From contig AUYT01000001.1 of assembly GCA_000447245.1 (NCBI GenBank), forward strand, positions 868,106-932,105: a DNA stretch of 64,000 nucleotides, written 5' to 3'. The position numbers and the translations under genes are program-made. Shown here piece by piece: positions 51,700-60,551 of the stretch. Position 1 is the first letter of the stretch. The number at the start of each line of letters is the position of its first letter. This DNA is from a candidate division Zixibacteria bacterium RBG-1 (GTDB taxonomy: Bacteria; Zixibacteria; MSB-5A5; DSPP01; RBG-1). The notes under the pieces were generated by a model. That model was not told the DNA's origin and did not search any database. It saw only the letters and a list, made by a program, of their open reading frames with translations.

Positions 51700-53559
51700 T
51701 TACGGTTTCCCCTTCACATACTTATCCAAAAAATCCGCAATCGCCGAATACCCCTTAATCCGATTCGGCAACTTCGACAACCCATGCCCCTCATCCTCAA
51801 ACAAAAGATACTCCACAATCCCGCCTTTGGCTTTCACACTCTCCACAATCTGCTCCGCTTCGGATTTCGGCACCCTTGGGTCGTTGGCACCCTGAATCAC
51901 AAACAAAGGAGTTTTGATATTATCCACATAATGAATAGGAGAGAATTTTCTTAAGATCTGTATATCTTTATCCAGATACCCATACTCCGCCTCTCTCAAT
52001 TTCCTCCGCCAGACACCGGTATTCTGCAAGAAAGATTCAAAATTGGCAATCCCCACAATATCCACAGCCGCCGCCCATAAGTCCGGATAAAAAGTAATAG
52101 CCGCCAAAGTCATATACCCCCCATAACTCCCCCCATAAATCACAATTTTGTCCGGGTCAATCAGGCGGTAATTTTTCAGATACTCCGCGGCATAAACCAC
52201 ATCTTTGATAGCGTTTCCACGCAGTTTAATATCATCCAGATGAGTGTATTTTTTCCCATAACCTGTGCTTCCCCTAATATTGGGAGCAAAAATAGCGTAT
52301 CCCCGGCTGATGAAATACTGAAAAACGATAGCAAAGAAAGGTCTTTCCTGGGCTTCCGGTCCTCCATGGACGGATAAGATTACCGGCACTTTGCCGTTTT
52401 TACCGGCCTCTTTGGGTAAATACAGAAAAGCTGGAATTTCGAGCCCGTCAAAGGATTTATATTTTATCAGATTCGGCTCCATAAAACTCTCCTGGGGAAT
52501 GCCGGCTTTGGTTGAATTAGTTACCTGAGTTGCTCGATTTTCTTTGAAATCGTAAAGCCGGACATCGGCGTTGCTGGTAGGGCTTACATAAGTATAAGCC
52601 AGTTTATTACCATCCTCAGAAAATTCTAAATTAGTTGCAATCCCCCTCAAAGCCAGAGGAGCCAGGTCTTCTTCGGTCTTGAGATTTTTGACTTTCAGAA
52701 CACCATAACCGTTGTCATTCTCCACATAAGCCAAATATCTTCCATCTTTAGAAATAGTTAATTCTTCAATATCTCTTTTTTGATTTTCAATATATTTCAA
52801 CTTTCTGGTTTTGATATCATAAAAAGCCAGATTCACAAAATCCCGGTTCTGGTCCGAACACAGATAAAATCCTCTGCTGTCCGGTGTCCAGGAGATGTAA
52901 TCATAGACTGCATCCCCTTGGTGGAGAGTCAGAAGTTTGGCGGTGGAGGTGGCAAAATCAAAAAGATAAAGATTGGCGTTCAGATTGGTGATATTCTCTT
53001 TGATAATCAAATGTTTTTGATCCGGGGAGAATCCATAGGTTTCCAAAAGGGCATCTTTTTGATAGACCATTTTGGACTGTTTGGTTCTTATATCCATTAT
53101 ATAAATATCGAAATAGGCCTCGTTTCTCTCATTAGAGGAGAAGGCCAGGTTGTGGCCATCCTTAAGCCAGCCTCCGAAAGAGTGAATGACGTTGGGTTTG
53201 TCCGTCAGCTGAATGGTGTGGGAACCATCCGGAGAAACCAGATACAGTTGAAATTTTTCGTTCCCGTCTTTATCCATTTCAAACAAAATCCATTTTCCGT
53301 CCGGTGACCAAAAAATGTCGTTGATGGTGTTGGGATAAAAAGTGATTTGCTGAGGACAGCCCCCTTGGGGATCTACCACCCAGATCTGGCGGGTGCCGGT
53401 GATATTGGTCAAAAAAGCCACTTGTCCGCCATCCGGCGATAAAGCCGGGGCCGAAGCGGATTTAATGTTTAGGTACTGAGAAAAAGGATAATCTTCCGCC
53501 AGCGCCAGACTGAAAGCCAGTAGCAAAATTAAACTAGCGGCACAAATTTTTCTTAACAT
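51700..53559 (-). CDS. S9-family serine peptidase (acylaminoacyl-peptidase/prolyl oligopeptidase type)
   Basis: From the ATG at 53559, which has a perfect CAGGAGGAAA upstream, the product has 619 residues with a signal peptide (LRKICAASLILLLAFSLALA). The N-terminal half is a TolB/WD40-like propeller with SPDG motifs. The C-terminal alpha/beta-hydrolase domain shows the nucleophile in GGSYGGYM, the Asp in GANDPRVP and the His in EDEGHGL, the S9 catalytic triad. It would cleave short peptides, often after acylated or proline residues, in the periplasm. A 17-codon upstream extension is unlikely to be used. Confidence 0.93.
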   Translation of the reverse strand: MLRKICAASLILLLAFSLALAEDYPFSQYLNIKSASAPALSPDGGQVAFLTNITGTRQIWVVDPQGGCPQQITFYPNTINDIFWSPDGKWILFEMDKDGNEKFQLYLVSPDGSHTIQLTDKPNVIHSFGGWLKDGHNLAFSSNERNEAYFDIYIMDIRTKQSKMVYQKDALLETYGFSPDQKHLIIKENITNLNANLYLFDFATSTAKLLTLHQGDAVYDYISWTPDSRGFYLCSDQNRDFVNLAFYDIKTRKLKYIENQKRDIEELTISKDGRYLAYVENDNGYGVLKVKNLKTEEDLAPLALRGIATNLEFSEDGNKLAYTYVSPTSNADVRLYDFKENRATQVTNSTKAGIPQESFMEPNLIKYKSFDGLEIPAFLYLPKEAGKNGKVPVILSVHGGPEAQERPFFAIVFQYFISRGYAIFAPNIRGSTGYGKKYTHLDDIKLRGNAIKDVVYAAEYLKNYRLIDPDKIVIYGGSYGGYMTLAAITFYPDLWAAAVDIVGIANFESFLQNTGVWRRKLREAEYGYLDKDIQILRKFSPIHYVDNIKTPLFVIQGANDPRVPKSEAEQIVESVKAKGGIVEYLLFEDEGHGLSKLPNRIKGYSAIADFLDKYVKGKP

Positions 53560-53661
53560 TTTTCCTCCTGTTTTGTTTTTTATTTTAAGCAAAACCGAGG
53601 AATTTGACAACTGTTTTTTGGCTTGACTTTAAAAAATGTTGGTTTATGTTATGTTCAATTT

Positions 53662-54219
53662 ATGGAAAAATCTCTGAAGTTTTTAAAAATCCATTTTTAT
53701 ATAGTATTTCTGTCTCTCCTGGCTTGGAGTTGTACCAATACAGACCAGAAAACCGAAACTCCGGACTCTGAAAAACTTCCCGCACCCAAGTATGTGACTG
53801 TTTTTTGGGTAGCTTATGGTGATAAAGTTAAAACCGGCTCTGAACCGCCTCAGTCTATCAAGTTCGGCTGCGGTGATTATCTGGTGCCGGCCCAATTGGT
53901 GCTGCAGGGAGAAGAGGTGGATGATTTGAGAACGGCTTTGCTAAAACTATTTACCGTGAAGGAGCATAAGCTGGGTGATATAGATCTAGTCAATATGTGG
54001 ACCATGTATGGAACTTTAGTCCAAATCGATGCCATTTATGAACGGGGTTATACCACCACAGTCGAAATAAGCGGAAAAATATACGCCGGAGGTCACTGTG
54101 ACCATCCCCGCATAATGAGTCAATTGGAAGAGACGGTTCGGCATTACAAGAAAGATTTTATAATCAAATACAACGGCAGTGAAGATAACTGGCTGAATTT
54201 ATTTGACATGAGCGGTTAA
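53662..54219 (+). CDS. Putative lipoprotein of unknown function
   Basis: The 185-residue product starts at the ATG at 53662 (MEKSLKFLK), followed by a hydrophobic core ending LLAWSCTNT, a loose lipobox with Cys. The mature part begins with a Pro/Glu-rich linker and a charged domain including CGDY and HCDHPR. No domain was recognised. A TTGACT at 53623 and TATGTT at 53645 could be a promoter, which would put the transcript start only a few bases before the ATG, a near-leaderless arrangement. The O-methyltransferase gene follows 3 bases later, so the two are cotranscribed. Confidence 0.65.
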   Translation: MEKSLKFLKIHFYIVFLSLLAWSCTNTDQKTETPDSEKLPAPKYVTVFWVAYGDKVKTGSEPPQSIKFGCGDYLVPAQLVLQGEEVDDLRTALLKLFTVKEHKLGDIDLVNMWTMYGTLVQIDAIYERGYTTTVEISGKIYAGGHCDHPRIMSQLEETVRHYKKDFIIKYNGSEDNWLNLFDMSG

Positions 54220-54222
54220 AAT

Positions 54223-54849
54223 ATGGATATAACCAATCCCCCAATAAACAATTATTTATACCGGGTAACCCCGCCCCGGGATGGAATTTTACAGGAGATG
54301 GAAGCTCTGGCCAAAAAACATAATTTTCCCATAATAGGACCTTTGGTGGGACGGTTTTTGTTTCAGATGGCCACAATTACCAAAGCCCAGAAGATTTTTG
54401 AGCTGGGTTCCGGGTACGGCTACTCGGCTTACTGGTTTGCTTCAGCCATGGGGAAAAAGGGGAAGATTATCTGCACCGACGGAGATGAAAAGAACAAAAT
54501 CCTGGCGGAAAGTTTTTTCAAAAGAGCCAAGATATCCAATAAGATAACTTTCAAAGTGGGGAATGCTCTGGAGATTCTGGCTGCTACCAAGGGGACCTTT
54601 GATATAATTTTAAATGATGTGGACAAACATCAGTACCCGGAGGTCTTCGACCTGGTAATTCCTAAACTGAAGAAGGGCGGGGTCTTTATCACGGATAATC
54701 TTTTGTGGTCCAGTAAGGTTTTGGACCCTCATCCGGATGCGTCAACATTGGGGATTTTGAAATTCACCCACAAAATTTACAGCTCCAAAAAAGTTTTTTC
54801 CACCATCCTGCCCATTCGAGACGGGATTTCAGTCAGCGTGAAGCTGTAA
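54223..54849 (+). CDS. SAM-dependent O-methyltransferase (class I, COMT family 3-like)
   Basis: The 208-residue enzyme has the Rossmann motif I FELGSGYGYS (about 65-74) and motif II CTDGDEK (about 85-91), followed by NDVDKHQYP at the metal-binding site of catechol-type O-methyltransferases. It methylates a hydroxyl group using SAM; the N-terminal acceptor region (KKHNFPIIGP) is typical of the tRNA 5-hydroxyuridine/CCoAOMT group, so the acceptor may be a small molecule or an RNA base. The second Asp metal ligand region (LNDVDK) is present. It follows the lipoprotein gene and may be unrelated in function. Confidence 0.88.
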   Translation: MDITNPPINNYLYRVTPPRDGILQEMEALAKKHNFPIIGPLVGRFLFQMATITKAQKIFELGSGYGYSAYWFASAMGKKGKIICTDGDEKNKILAESFFKRAKISNKITFKVGNALEILAATKGTFDIILNDVDKHQYPEVFDLVIPKLKKGGVFITDNLLWSSKVLDPHPDASTLGILKFTHKIYSSKKVFSTILPIRDGISVSVKL

Positions 54850-54867
54850 TTCCAGCCGGGGCTTAAG

Positions 54868-55839
54868 CTAAATATATTGAGCGAGAATTTTCTCTTTGAC
54901 TTTCTTCTCTATTTTGAGTGGTGACTCACCATAAAATAAAGCCGGATTGGCTTTCACTTTCTTTAAGGTTTCAATCCCCATCTGGAAATTGATAGAGAAG
55001 GCCTTTTTAAATCCGGGGAAATCCGGAGGGATGGCGGAAATATATTTATTTATCGGTTCAACATGTTTGTGAGCGCTATCCAGCATTTGGTCTAACAGAG
55101 TCATAGCTTGGGCTTGATATTTTTTATCCAGAAGTTTGTGGGGAGTGAGATTAAAACTGGCGAAAGCTTCCTGGGGCCAAAAAATCCTTTTATTTTTTAG
55201 GATATCTTCCCGGAAATCCCGGATGATATTAACTTTTTGCAGGAAAATTCCGAAATCGGCGTAAAAAACATTGAGGGTTTTAATCTGTTTGGCCGTTATT
55301 TTCCGGGTATTTTTTATCAGTAAATCGGTGAGAAATCCGCCGATGGTTCCTCCCACATAATAGCAGTATTCGTCCAGTTCCTTGAAATTAGCGACTTTCT
55401 TCCCCAGAAATTTTTTCATTCCATGGACCGTTTTGTTGAACCAGTTCACTAAAATATTTTTTTCGGATAATTTTAAATTTCGATGAATCTTTATAATCTT
55501 GTCAAAGTTTTGCACCAAATCCAAATAATGGGGATTGGAAATATAATTCGGAGCGGTTTCGGTTATTTTTTTGACTTTAATCTCGGCTTGGCTGTGATTC
55601 GGTGCTTTGAGGACTGAAAAGACCAGGTCTAAATTGCCGGCTCGTTCGCTTTTTGAGATATTATTTTGATACTCATCTTCAAAGCTGTCCAGGACCCGGG
55701 CCTCCAGATAGCCCATCAGAATAGGAGTGTGGATGCTCTCTTCAATCATGGGAATGGTCAGAGCAAAAGACCGTGAAACATTGTTCAGGGCCTGAAGACA
55801 GTACTGATATTCCTTGGATTCAAACCTGTCGGGAGTCAT
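54868..55839 (-). CDS. Squalene/phytoene synthase family protein
   Basis: The 323-residue enzyme has the two Asp-rich motifs of head-to-head prenyl synthases: DSFED near residue 51-55 and DFRED near residue 207-211, and the YCYYVGGTIGGF helix that lines the active site. It would condense two prenyl diphosphates (farnesyl for squalene, geranylgeranyl for phytoene). Hopanoid or carotenoid genes are not adjacent, so the product cannot be decided. It stands alone in convergent orientation with the O-methyltransferase. Confidence 0.88.
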   Translation of the reverse strand: MTPDRFESKEYQYCLQALNNVSRSFALTIPMIEESIHTPILMGYLEARVLDSFEDEYQNNISKSERAGNLDLVFSVLKAPNHSQAEIKVKKITETAPNYISNPHYLDLVQNFDKIIKIHRNLKLSEKNILVNWFNKTVHGMKKFLGKKVANFKELDEYCYYVGGTIGGFLTDLLIKNTRKITAKQIKTLNVFYADFGIFLQKVNIIRDFREDILKNKRIFWPQEAFASFNLTPHKLLDKKYQAQAMTLLDQMLDSAHKHVEPINKYISAIPPDFPGFKKAFSINFQMGIETLKKVKANPALFYGESPLKIEKKVKEKILAQYI

Positions 55840-55955
55840 TTAGACATAAATGTTAATGAGTCTGTCTCCTTTTGTCAAGAAATTTCTATTTAAGCTTACT
55901 TTTGCTTATATTACAGCAGGAATTTTGCAGATCTAAAACAAAAATCTGAATTCTT

Positions 55956-56615
55956 ATGTTTAAAATTATCAGGGAAAGCTTTGAAACCAAGAAAAAAAGA
56001 GCCAAGAAGATCATCGCTTTATTAAAAAAAGAGTACCCAGATGCCAAATGCTCTCTTAATTTCAAAAATCCTTTAGAGTTGATGGTGGCTACAATTTTAT
56101 CAGCTCAATGCACGGATGCCAGAGTCAATATAGTCACCAAAACTTTGTTCAAAAAATACCGTAAGACCCAGGATTATTATAAAGTTCCTCAAGAGGAATT
56201 CGAACAGGATATAAAGTCCACCGGATTTTTTCGCAACAAAGCCAAAGCTATTCAATCGGCCTGTAAAGTGATTGCGGAAAAATATAGGGGCAAAGTTCCT
56301 AAAACTATGGAGGAATTGACTTCTTTGAATGGAATCGGCAGAAAGACCGCCAATGTCATCTTAGGGAATGCCTATGGGATTGCATCCGGTATCGCGGTGG
56401 ATACGCATGTGACCCGGCTCTCCCATAGGTTGGGCTTATCTTATGCCAAGACCCCGGAGAAAATTGAGCAGGAGCTGATGAAATTAGTCCCCCAGTCCGA
56501 CTGGATTTTATTCCCCCACCTACTAATCTGGCACGGTAGAAAAATCTGCCAGGCCCGAAATCCCAAATCTCCGCAATGCGTTTTAAATAAAATATGTCCC
56601 TCCTCTTTAGCGTAA
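55956..56615 (+). CDS. nth: Endonuclease III, with a Ser replacing one [4Fe-4S] cysteine
   Basis: The 219-residue DNA glycosylase/AP lyase has the helix-hairpin-helix LNGIGRKTANV with the catalytic Lys and the catalytic Asp in VDTHVTR. Endonuclease III repairs oxidised pyrimidines. The C-terminal cluster motif, normally C-x6-C-x2-C-x5-C, reads C198-x6-S205-x2-C208-x5-C214: the second cysteine is Ser (TCT at 56568-56570). The cluster may use Ser as ligand or be absent or labile. All other family features and length are normal. Confidence 0.92.
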   Translation: MFKIIRESFETKKKRAKKIIALLKKEYPDAKCSLNFKNPLELMVATILSAQCTDARVNIVTKTLFKKYRKTQDYYKVPQEEFEQDIKSTGFFRNKAKAIQSACKVIAEKYRGKVPKTMEELTSLNGIGRKTANVILGNAYGIASGIAVDTHVTRLSHRLGLSYAKTPEKIEQELMKLVPQSDWILFPHLLIWHGRKICQARNPKSPQCVLNKICPSSLA

Positions 56616-56667
56616 ATAGTATAAAGCTGACGGTCTTCACAGGTCAGCTTCAAAATAAGGAGAGCTT

Positions 56668-57627
56668 ATGTCAAATAGCATAAACCGCCGAGATTTTTTG
56701 AAACTATCGGTCTCATCCTTAGCCGCACTGGGAATGTCAGGATATTTACTGGATACCAAAGAGACTGTTTCCCAAGTGACCAAAAAATTAGCTTTCCCCA
56801 CCAGACCTTTGGGGAAAACCGGTCACAATGCTACTATCTTTGCCTTAGGTGGACAGGGAACTTTACAAATGGATGATGAATGGGATACATCTATTAAAAT
56901 CATCAATAAAGCCCTTGATTTGGGAGTGAATTATCTGGATTCCGCCGTCCTGTATGGTCCCAGTCAGGATTATCTGGGAGAAGTCATGAAAACCAGAAGA
57001 AAGGAAGTTTTTTTGGCTACCAAAACCCATGACCGGACTAGGGATGGCTCTTTACGCCTTTTAGATGACAGTTTGAAACGGCTAAATACCGACCATCTGG
57101 ATTTGTGGCAGTTGCATAATATCAGATTGACCTCCCAGTTAGACCAGATTTTCGGCAAGGGTGGAGCGATTGAGGCGTTGGAAAAAGCCAGAGCCGAGAA
57201 AATGGTTCGTTTTTTTGGAATAACCGGACATTTTGACCCTTTTGTTTTAGCTGAAGGTATTAGAAGATATCCTTTCGATACTATTTTGATGGCTTTGAAT
57301 GCGGCTGACAGGCATCATCTCTCTTTCATCGAAAATTTACTTCCCAAAGCAGTGGAGAAAAAGATGGGAATTATTGGGATGAAAGTTCCGGCGGAAGGGA
57401 ATATTTTCCGCAAAAACGGGGTCAGAAATATGGAAGAGGCCATGGGATATGTTTTGACTTTGCCGGTTTCCACTATTATTGTGGGGTGTAGAAAGATTGA
57501 GGAAGTGGAAGAGAATGTGAAAATTGCCATGAATTTTAAACCGTTTTCGGATGCCAAAATGAGAGAGCTGGAAAATAAGACCAAGTCCTATGCGGAAGAT
57601 GCCAGCTTTTTTAAGAATTGGGGATAA
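56668..57627 (+). CDS. Tat-exported aldo/keto reductase
   Basis: The 319-residue protein has a twin-arginine signal (NRRDFLKLSVSSLAALG) and then the AKR TIM barrel. The catalytic Asp-Tyr region appears as YLDSAVLYGPSQ, the Lys as ATKTHDR and the general-acid His as WQLHN. It reduces carbonyls with NADPH in the family, which is unusual outside the cytoplasm; Tat export suggests that the cofactor is loaded before export. It lies in a plus-strand run with a GNAT gene directly downstream. Confidence 0.88.
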   Translation: MSNSINRRDFLKLSVSSLAALGMSGYLLDTKETVSQVTKKLAFPTRPLGKTGHNATIFALGGQGTLQMDDEWDTSIKIINKALDLGVNYLDSAVLYGPSQDYLGEVMKTRRKEVFLATKTHDRTRDGSLRLLDDSLKRLNTDHLDLWQLHNIRLTSQLDQIFGKGGAIEALEKARAEKMVRFFGITGHFDPFVLAEGIRRYPFDTILMALNAADRHHLSFIENLLPKAVEKKMGIIGMKVPAEGNIFRKNGVRNMEEAMGYVLTLPVSTIIVGCRKIEEVEENVKIAMNFKPFSDAKMRELENKTKSYAEDASFFKNWG

Positions 57628-57630
57628 TAA

Positions 57631-58071
57631 ATGGCAAAAAATCATAAATATATTTTCAAAGACAGCAAAAAAATAGACCTGGACCAGCTGGTTCAGCATT
57701 ACCAATATGGCTGGTGGAGTCAGAATCGGAAAAAAGCGGATGTCAAAAAGATGCTGGAAAATTCCAACGTGGCCATTTCTCTCTGGGATGGTAAAAAGTT
57801 AATCGGGTTTGCCAGAGTTCTGACTGATTATGTGTATCGGGCTACGGTCTGGGATGTGATTATACATCCGGATTATCAGGGGCAGGGATTGGGGAAATTG
57901 ATTATGGATAAAGTTTTGAATCATACTAAATTGAAGAAAGTTTCTTATTTCTGGTTGATTACTTCGGACAAGCAGAAATTCTATAAGAAATTAGGTTGGA
58001 AGATGGAGGAAAACTGGAGCATGTATTGGGACCGTAAGGCGAATTCTAAGGGTTGTCCTTGTGTTGATTGA
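57631..58071 (+). CDS. GNAT-family N-acetyltransferase
   Basis: The 146-residue protein has the GNAT signature: the beta-4 segment DVIIHPDYQGQGLGK, with QGQGLG as the pyrophosphate-binding loop, and the C-terminal ITSDKQKFYKKLGW acetyl-CoA-contacting motif. It begins 3 bases after the aldo/keto reductase stop, so the two are cotranscribed. The acceptor amine is unknown; the short length is typical for single-domain GNAT proteins. Confidence 0.88.
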   Translation: MAKNHKYIFKDSKKIDLDQLVQHYQYGWWSQNRKKADVKKMLENSNVAISLWDGKKLIGFARVLTDYVYRATVWDVIIHPDYQGQGLGKLIMDKVLNHTKLKKVSYFWLITSDKQKFYKKLGWKMEENWSMYWDRKANSKGCPCVD

Positions 58072-58094
58072 CAAAAAAATGACCCCTCCTTTTT

Positions 58095-58251
58095 CCTCCC
58101 CTACAGGGGAGGAAACTCAACTCCATCTCCCATGAGAAGAGGGAGCATTTTCCCCCTCTCCTTTTAGGGGAGGGTAAGGGAGGGGTGAGAATTGGTAGCC
58201 GCAGACTTTAGTCTGCGCCCAACTCATTCGCAACCTGAAGGTTGCGGCTAC
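58095..58251. repeat. Compound palindromic repeats, families B and D
   Basis: The stretch holds CCTCCCCT-AC-AGGGGAGG (58095-58112), CCCTCTCCTTTTAGGGGAGGG (58154-58174) and a double hairpin with outer arms GTAGCCGCA and TGCGGCTAC (58195-58251), whose inner stems are GCAGACT/AGTCTGC and CGCAACCT/AGGTTGCG. All lie between two plus-strand genes. They look like insertion-derived repeats or transcript-end hairpins. Confidence 0.65.
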
Positions 58252-58288
58252 CTCGGCAGGACTTAATAAGAAATTCAAAGGAGAAAAT

Positions 58289-58840
58289 TTGAACAGGGAA
58301 GAGGCGTTCCAATTATTAACTGAATACACCAAAAATCCTAATTTAATCAAACATGCCTTGTCGGTTGAAGCGGCTATGAGGGCTTGTGCTAAAAAATTTA
58401 ATGAGGATGAGGAAAAATGGGGATTGGTGGGGTTACTGCATGATTTTGATTATGAGGTGCATCCAACTCTTGATAAGCATCCGATTGAGGGGTCCAAGAT
58501 TTTAAGAGAAAAAGGTTATGCGGAAGAGATTGTCCGGGCTATTTTATCGCATGCTGACCACACCGGAGTTGCCAGGGAATCTTTGATGGAGAAAGCGATT
58601 TTTGCCTGCGATGAGTTGTGCGGGTTTGTGGTAGCGGTGGCTTTGGTTCGTCCGAATAAATCTTTGGCTGAAGTGGAGATGGATTCGGTGAAAAAGAAAT
58701 TTAAGGATAAGGCCTTTGCCAGGAATGTGAAAAGAGAGGATATTTTTAAAGGGGCGGAGGAGTTGGGAGTTCCACTTGATGAGCATATTGGGATGGTGAT
58801 TAGGGCGTTGCAGGAGATTGCGGGGGAGTTGGGGTTATGA
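58289..58840 (+). CDS. HD-domain metal-dependent phosphohydrolase-like protein
   Basis: The 183-residue product begins at TTG with AAAGGAG five bases upstream. It contains the HD-superfamily residues H in IKHALSVE, HD in GLLHDFDYE and HADHTG, which bind two metal ions. This family (HDIG-type, about 180 residues) hydrolyses phosphoesters, but members have diverse substrates. There are no other domains. The SD and length make the TTG start credible. Confidence 0.85.
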   Translation: MNREEAFQLLTEYTKNPNLIKHALSVEAAMRACAKKFNEDEEKWGLVGLLHDFDYEVHPTLDKHPIEGSKILREKGYAEEIVRAILSHADHTGVARESLMEKAIFACDELCGFVVAVALVRPNKSLAEVEMDSVKKKFKDKAFARNVKREDIFKGAEELGVPLDEHIGMVIRALQEIAGELGL

Positions 58841-58864
58841 ACTCTGAATCATGAAAGCACGAAT

Positions 58865-59992
58865 ATGTTTAACAAATATCTAACTATTTTATTCATAGTT
58901 GTAGCCATCTTTTGGATTCCTGCTGTAGTTTGGGGTGTAAGAATTATTGGTGGTCAGTTGAAAGATATTGTTGTTATGAAGAATGGGACTGGTCCTGGCG
59001 AAATCAAGGGTTATACAGTAGGTGCCTTCCTTTGCCAACCTGATGCTTTGGACATAGATATAAGAGGTAATATCTATCTACACGACAATGGGAATTCTCG
59101 TATTCAAATTTTTTCTCCAAGCGGGCAATATCTTAAGGAGATTCAGTTAGACAAACTACTAAAAGATAGGGCTACATTCTCACACGTAGAAGAAGACATA
59201 ACCGTAGACAATTTTGGTAATGTTTATTTAGTAGATAGCGCAAAAGGCAAAGGGAAGAAGAAAGGGTCGTACAGCAGATTAGTCAGATTTTCATCCCAAG
59301 GGAATGTATCTGTCATTGCTGAGTTACTGCCAATAATGGATTACGGATCAAGCCAAGGTATTAGCACTGATTATTTTGGGAACTTATATCTTTTCGCCTG
59401 GCTTGGTCCAAGTGAGCTAGCAGGGCGTATCGAAGGAGGGCGTATTAGTGTATTTGATCCAGGTGGTAAGCTTGAAGGTCGGTTTGAGGTCTTCGGTCGT
59501 GGTTTTCCACCCGAGTCACAGATAGTCCAAAAAGCCGACTCTCTGGGAAGAGTTATTTTCATGCGAAATGGCTACCTATGCTTAAGTGAAGTCCCTTTTA
59601 TAAAGTACGGCACTGCCAAAGATTCTGTAAAGATACCAGAAGAATTATTAAGTTATGAATTTAGATTGATTGGCTTTGATTTGGAATTTAATATCTATTT
59701 TTTAGAGGAGCATCGAGGCTTTGTGAGAGGGAAGTTTTGGGATATTCATGTATCCAGTATTCATAGATTTAATCTTTATAAGGATGACGAAGGCGCCAAA
59801 AAATTGTTTAAAACTGGAGAAGTAATTTTAGATTTTAATGATCTTTCTAGAGAAGAATTTCTAAATTTGGCAACAGAATTTGTAAAGCAATTTGTCGTTG
59901 CTGGAAATGGAGAGGTTTATTTTCTTCATGGAACCATACACAAGCTCACACTTAGCAAAATAATATTTGAAGAAGATAAGAACGAAAAATAA
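58865..59992 (+). CDS. Secreted NHL-type six-bladed beta-propeller protein
   Basis: The 375-residue product has a signal peptide (about 1-24) and repeats such as PDALDIDIRGNIYLHDNGNSRIQIFSP and GISTDYFGNLYL, the NHL/6-bladed propeller pattern. NHL propellers bind other molecules or act as hydrolases, but no active-site residues were recognised. The gene starts 24 bases after the HD-domain gene. No function is proposed. Confidence 0.78.
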   Translation: MFNKYLTILFIVVAIFWIPAVVWGVRIIGGQLKDIVVMKNGTGPGEIKGYTVGAFLCQPDALDIDIRGNIYLHDNGNSRIQIFSPSGQYLKEIQLDKLLKDRATFSHVEEDITVDNFGNVYLVDSAKGKGKKKGSYSRLVRFSSQGNVSVIAELLPIMDYGSSQGISTDYFGNLYLFAWLGPSELAGRIEGGRISVFDPGGKLEGRFEVFGRGFPPESQIVQKADSLGRVIFMRNGYLCLSEVPFIKYGTAKDSVKIPEELLSYEFRLIGFDLEFNIYFLEEHRGFVRGKFWDIHVSSIHRFNLYKDDEGAKKLFKTGEVILDFNDLSREEFLNLATEFVKQFVVAGNGEVYFLHGTIHKLTLSKIIFEEDKNEK

Positions 59993-60007
59993 CTTAAAGG
60001 AGCTTTT

Positions 60008-60508
60008 ATGTTAAAAGTTTCAGGAATCCATCATGTAACCTTAATCTGTTCCAACATGGACCGAACCGTAAAATTTTACACCGAAATTTTGGGGATGAAA
60101 TTAATCAAACAGACCGTGAACTTCGATGACCCCAACACCAAACATTTCTACTTCGGAGATGAAAAAGGAACCCCCGGAACAATTATCACTTATTTCGAAT
60201 ATCCCAACTGGACCGGCGGAAAAATCGGAGTAGGAATAACTCACCACATAGCTTTCATGGTAGAAACTGAAAAAGAACAGTTAGAATTCAGAAAAAAATT
60301 AGAAGCCAATAAAATCGGCGTCACTCCTGTAATTGACAGAAAATATTTCAAGTCCATCTATTTCCAGGACCCGGATGGAGTGATTTTAGAAATTGCCACC
60401 CGAGGTCCGGGATTTGCAGTAGATGAAGATAAAGAACATTTAGGAGAAAAGTTTATTAAACCGGAGGAGAAATTTTTTAAAAAGACAGGATTTGTTTCTT
60501 ATCGTTAA
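60008..60508 (+). CDS. VOC/glyoxalase-fold protein, ring-cleaving-dioxygenase-like
   Basis: The 166-residue protein starts GIHHVTLICSNMDRTVKFY, the classic VOC N-terminus with the metal-binding His, then HHIAFMVET and a DPDGVILEIATRGPGF end with the ligand Glu. The pattern HHVTL...HHIAF...LEIATRGPGFA resembles ring-cleaving (hydroquinone-type or extradiol) dioxygenases of the DoxX/YkcA group, though at half the usual length of those that are fusions of two such modules. A ribosome-binding site (AAAGGAGC) precedes the ATG. Confidence 0.82.
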   Translation: MLKVSGIHHVTLICSNMDRTVKFYTEILGMKLIKQTVNFDDPNTKHFYFGDEKGTPGTIITYFEYPNWTGGKIGVGITHHIAFMVETEKEQLEFRKKLEANKIGVTPVIDRKYFKSIYFQDPDGVILEIATRGPGFAVDEDKEHLGEKFIKPEEKFFKKTGFVSYR

Positions 60509-60551
60509 AATTTAAAGGGCCTCGACTATGCTGGGCCTGAAGGAGGTTAAA

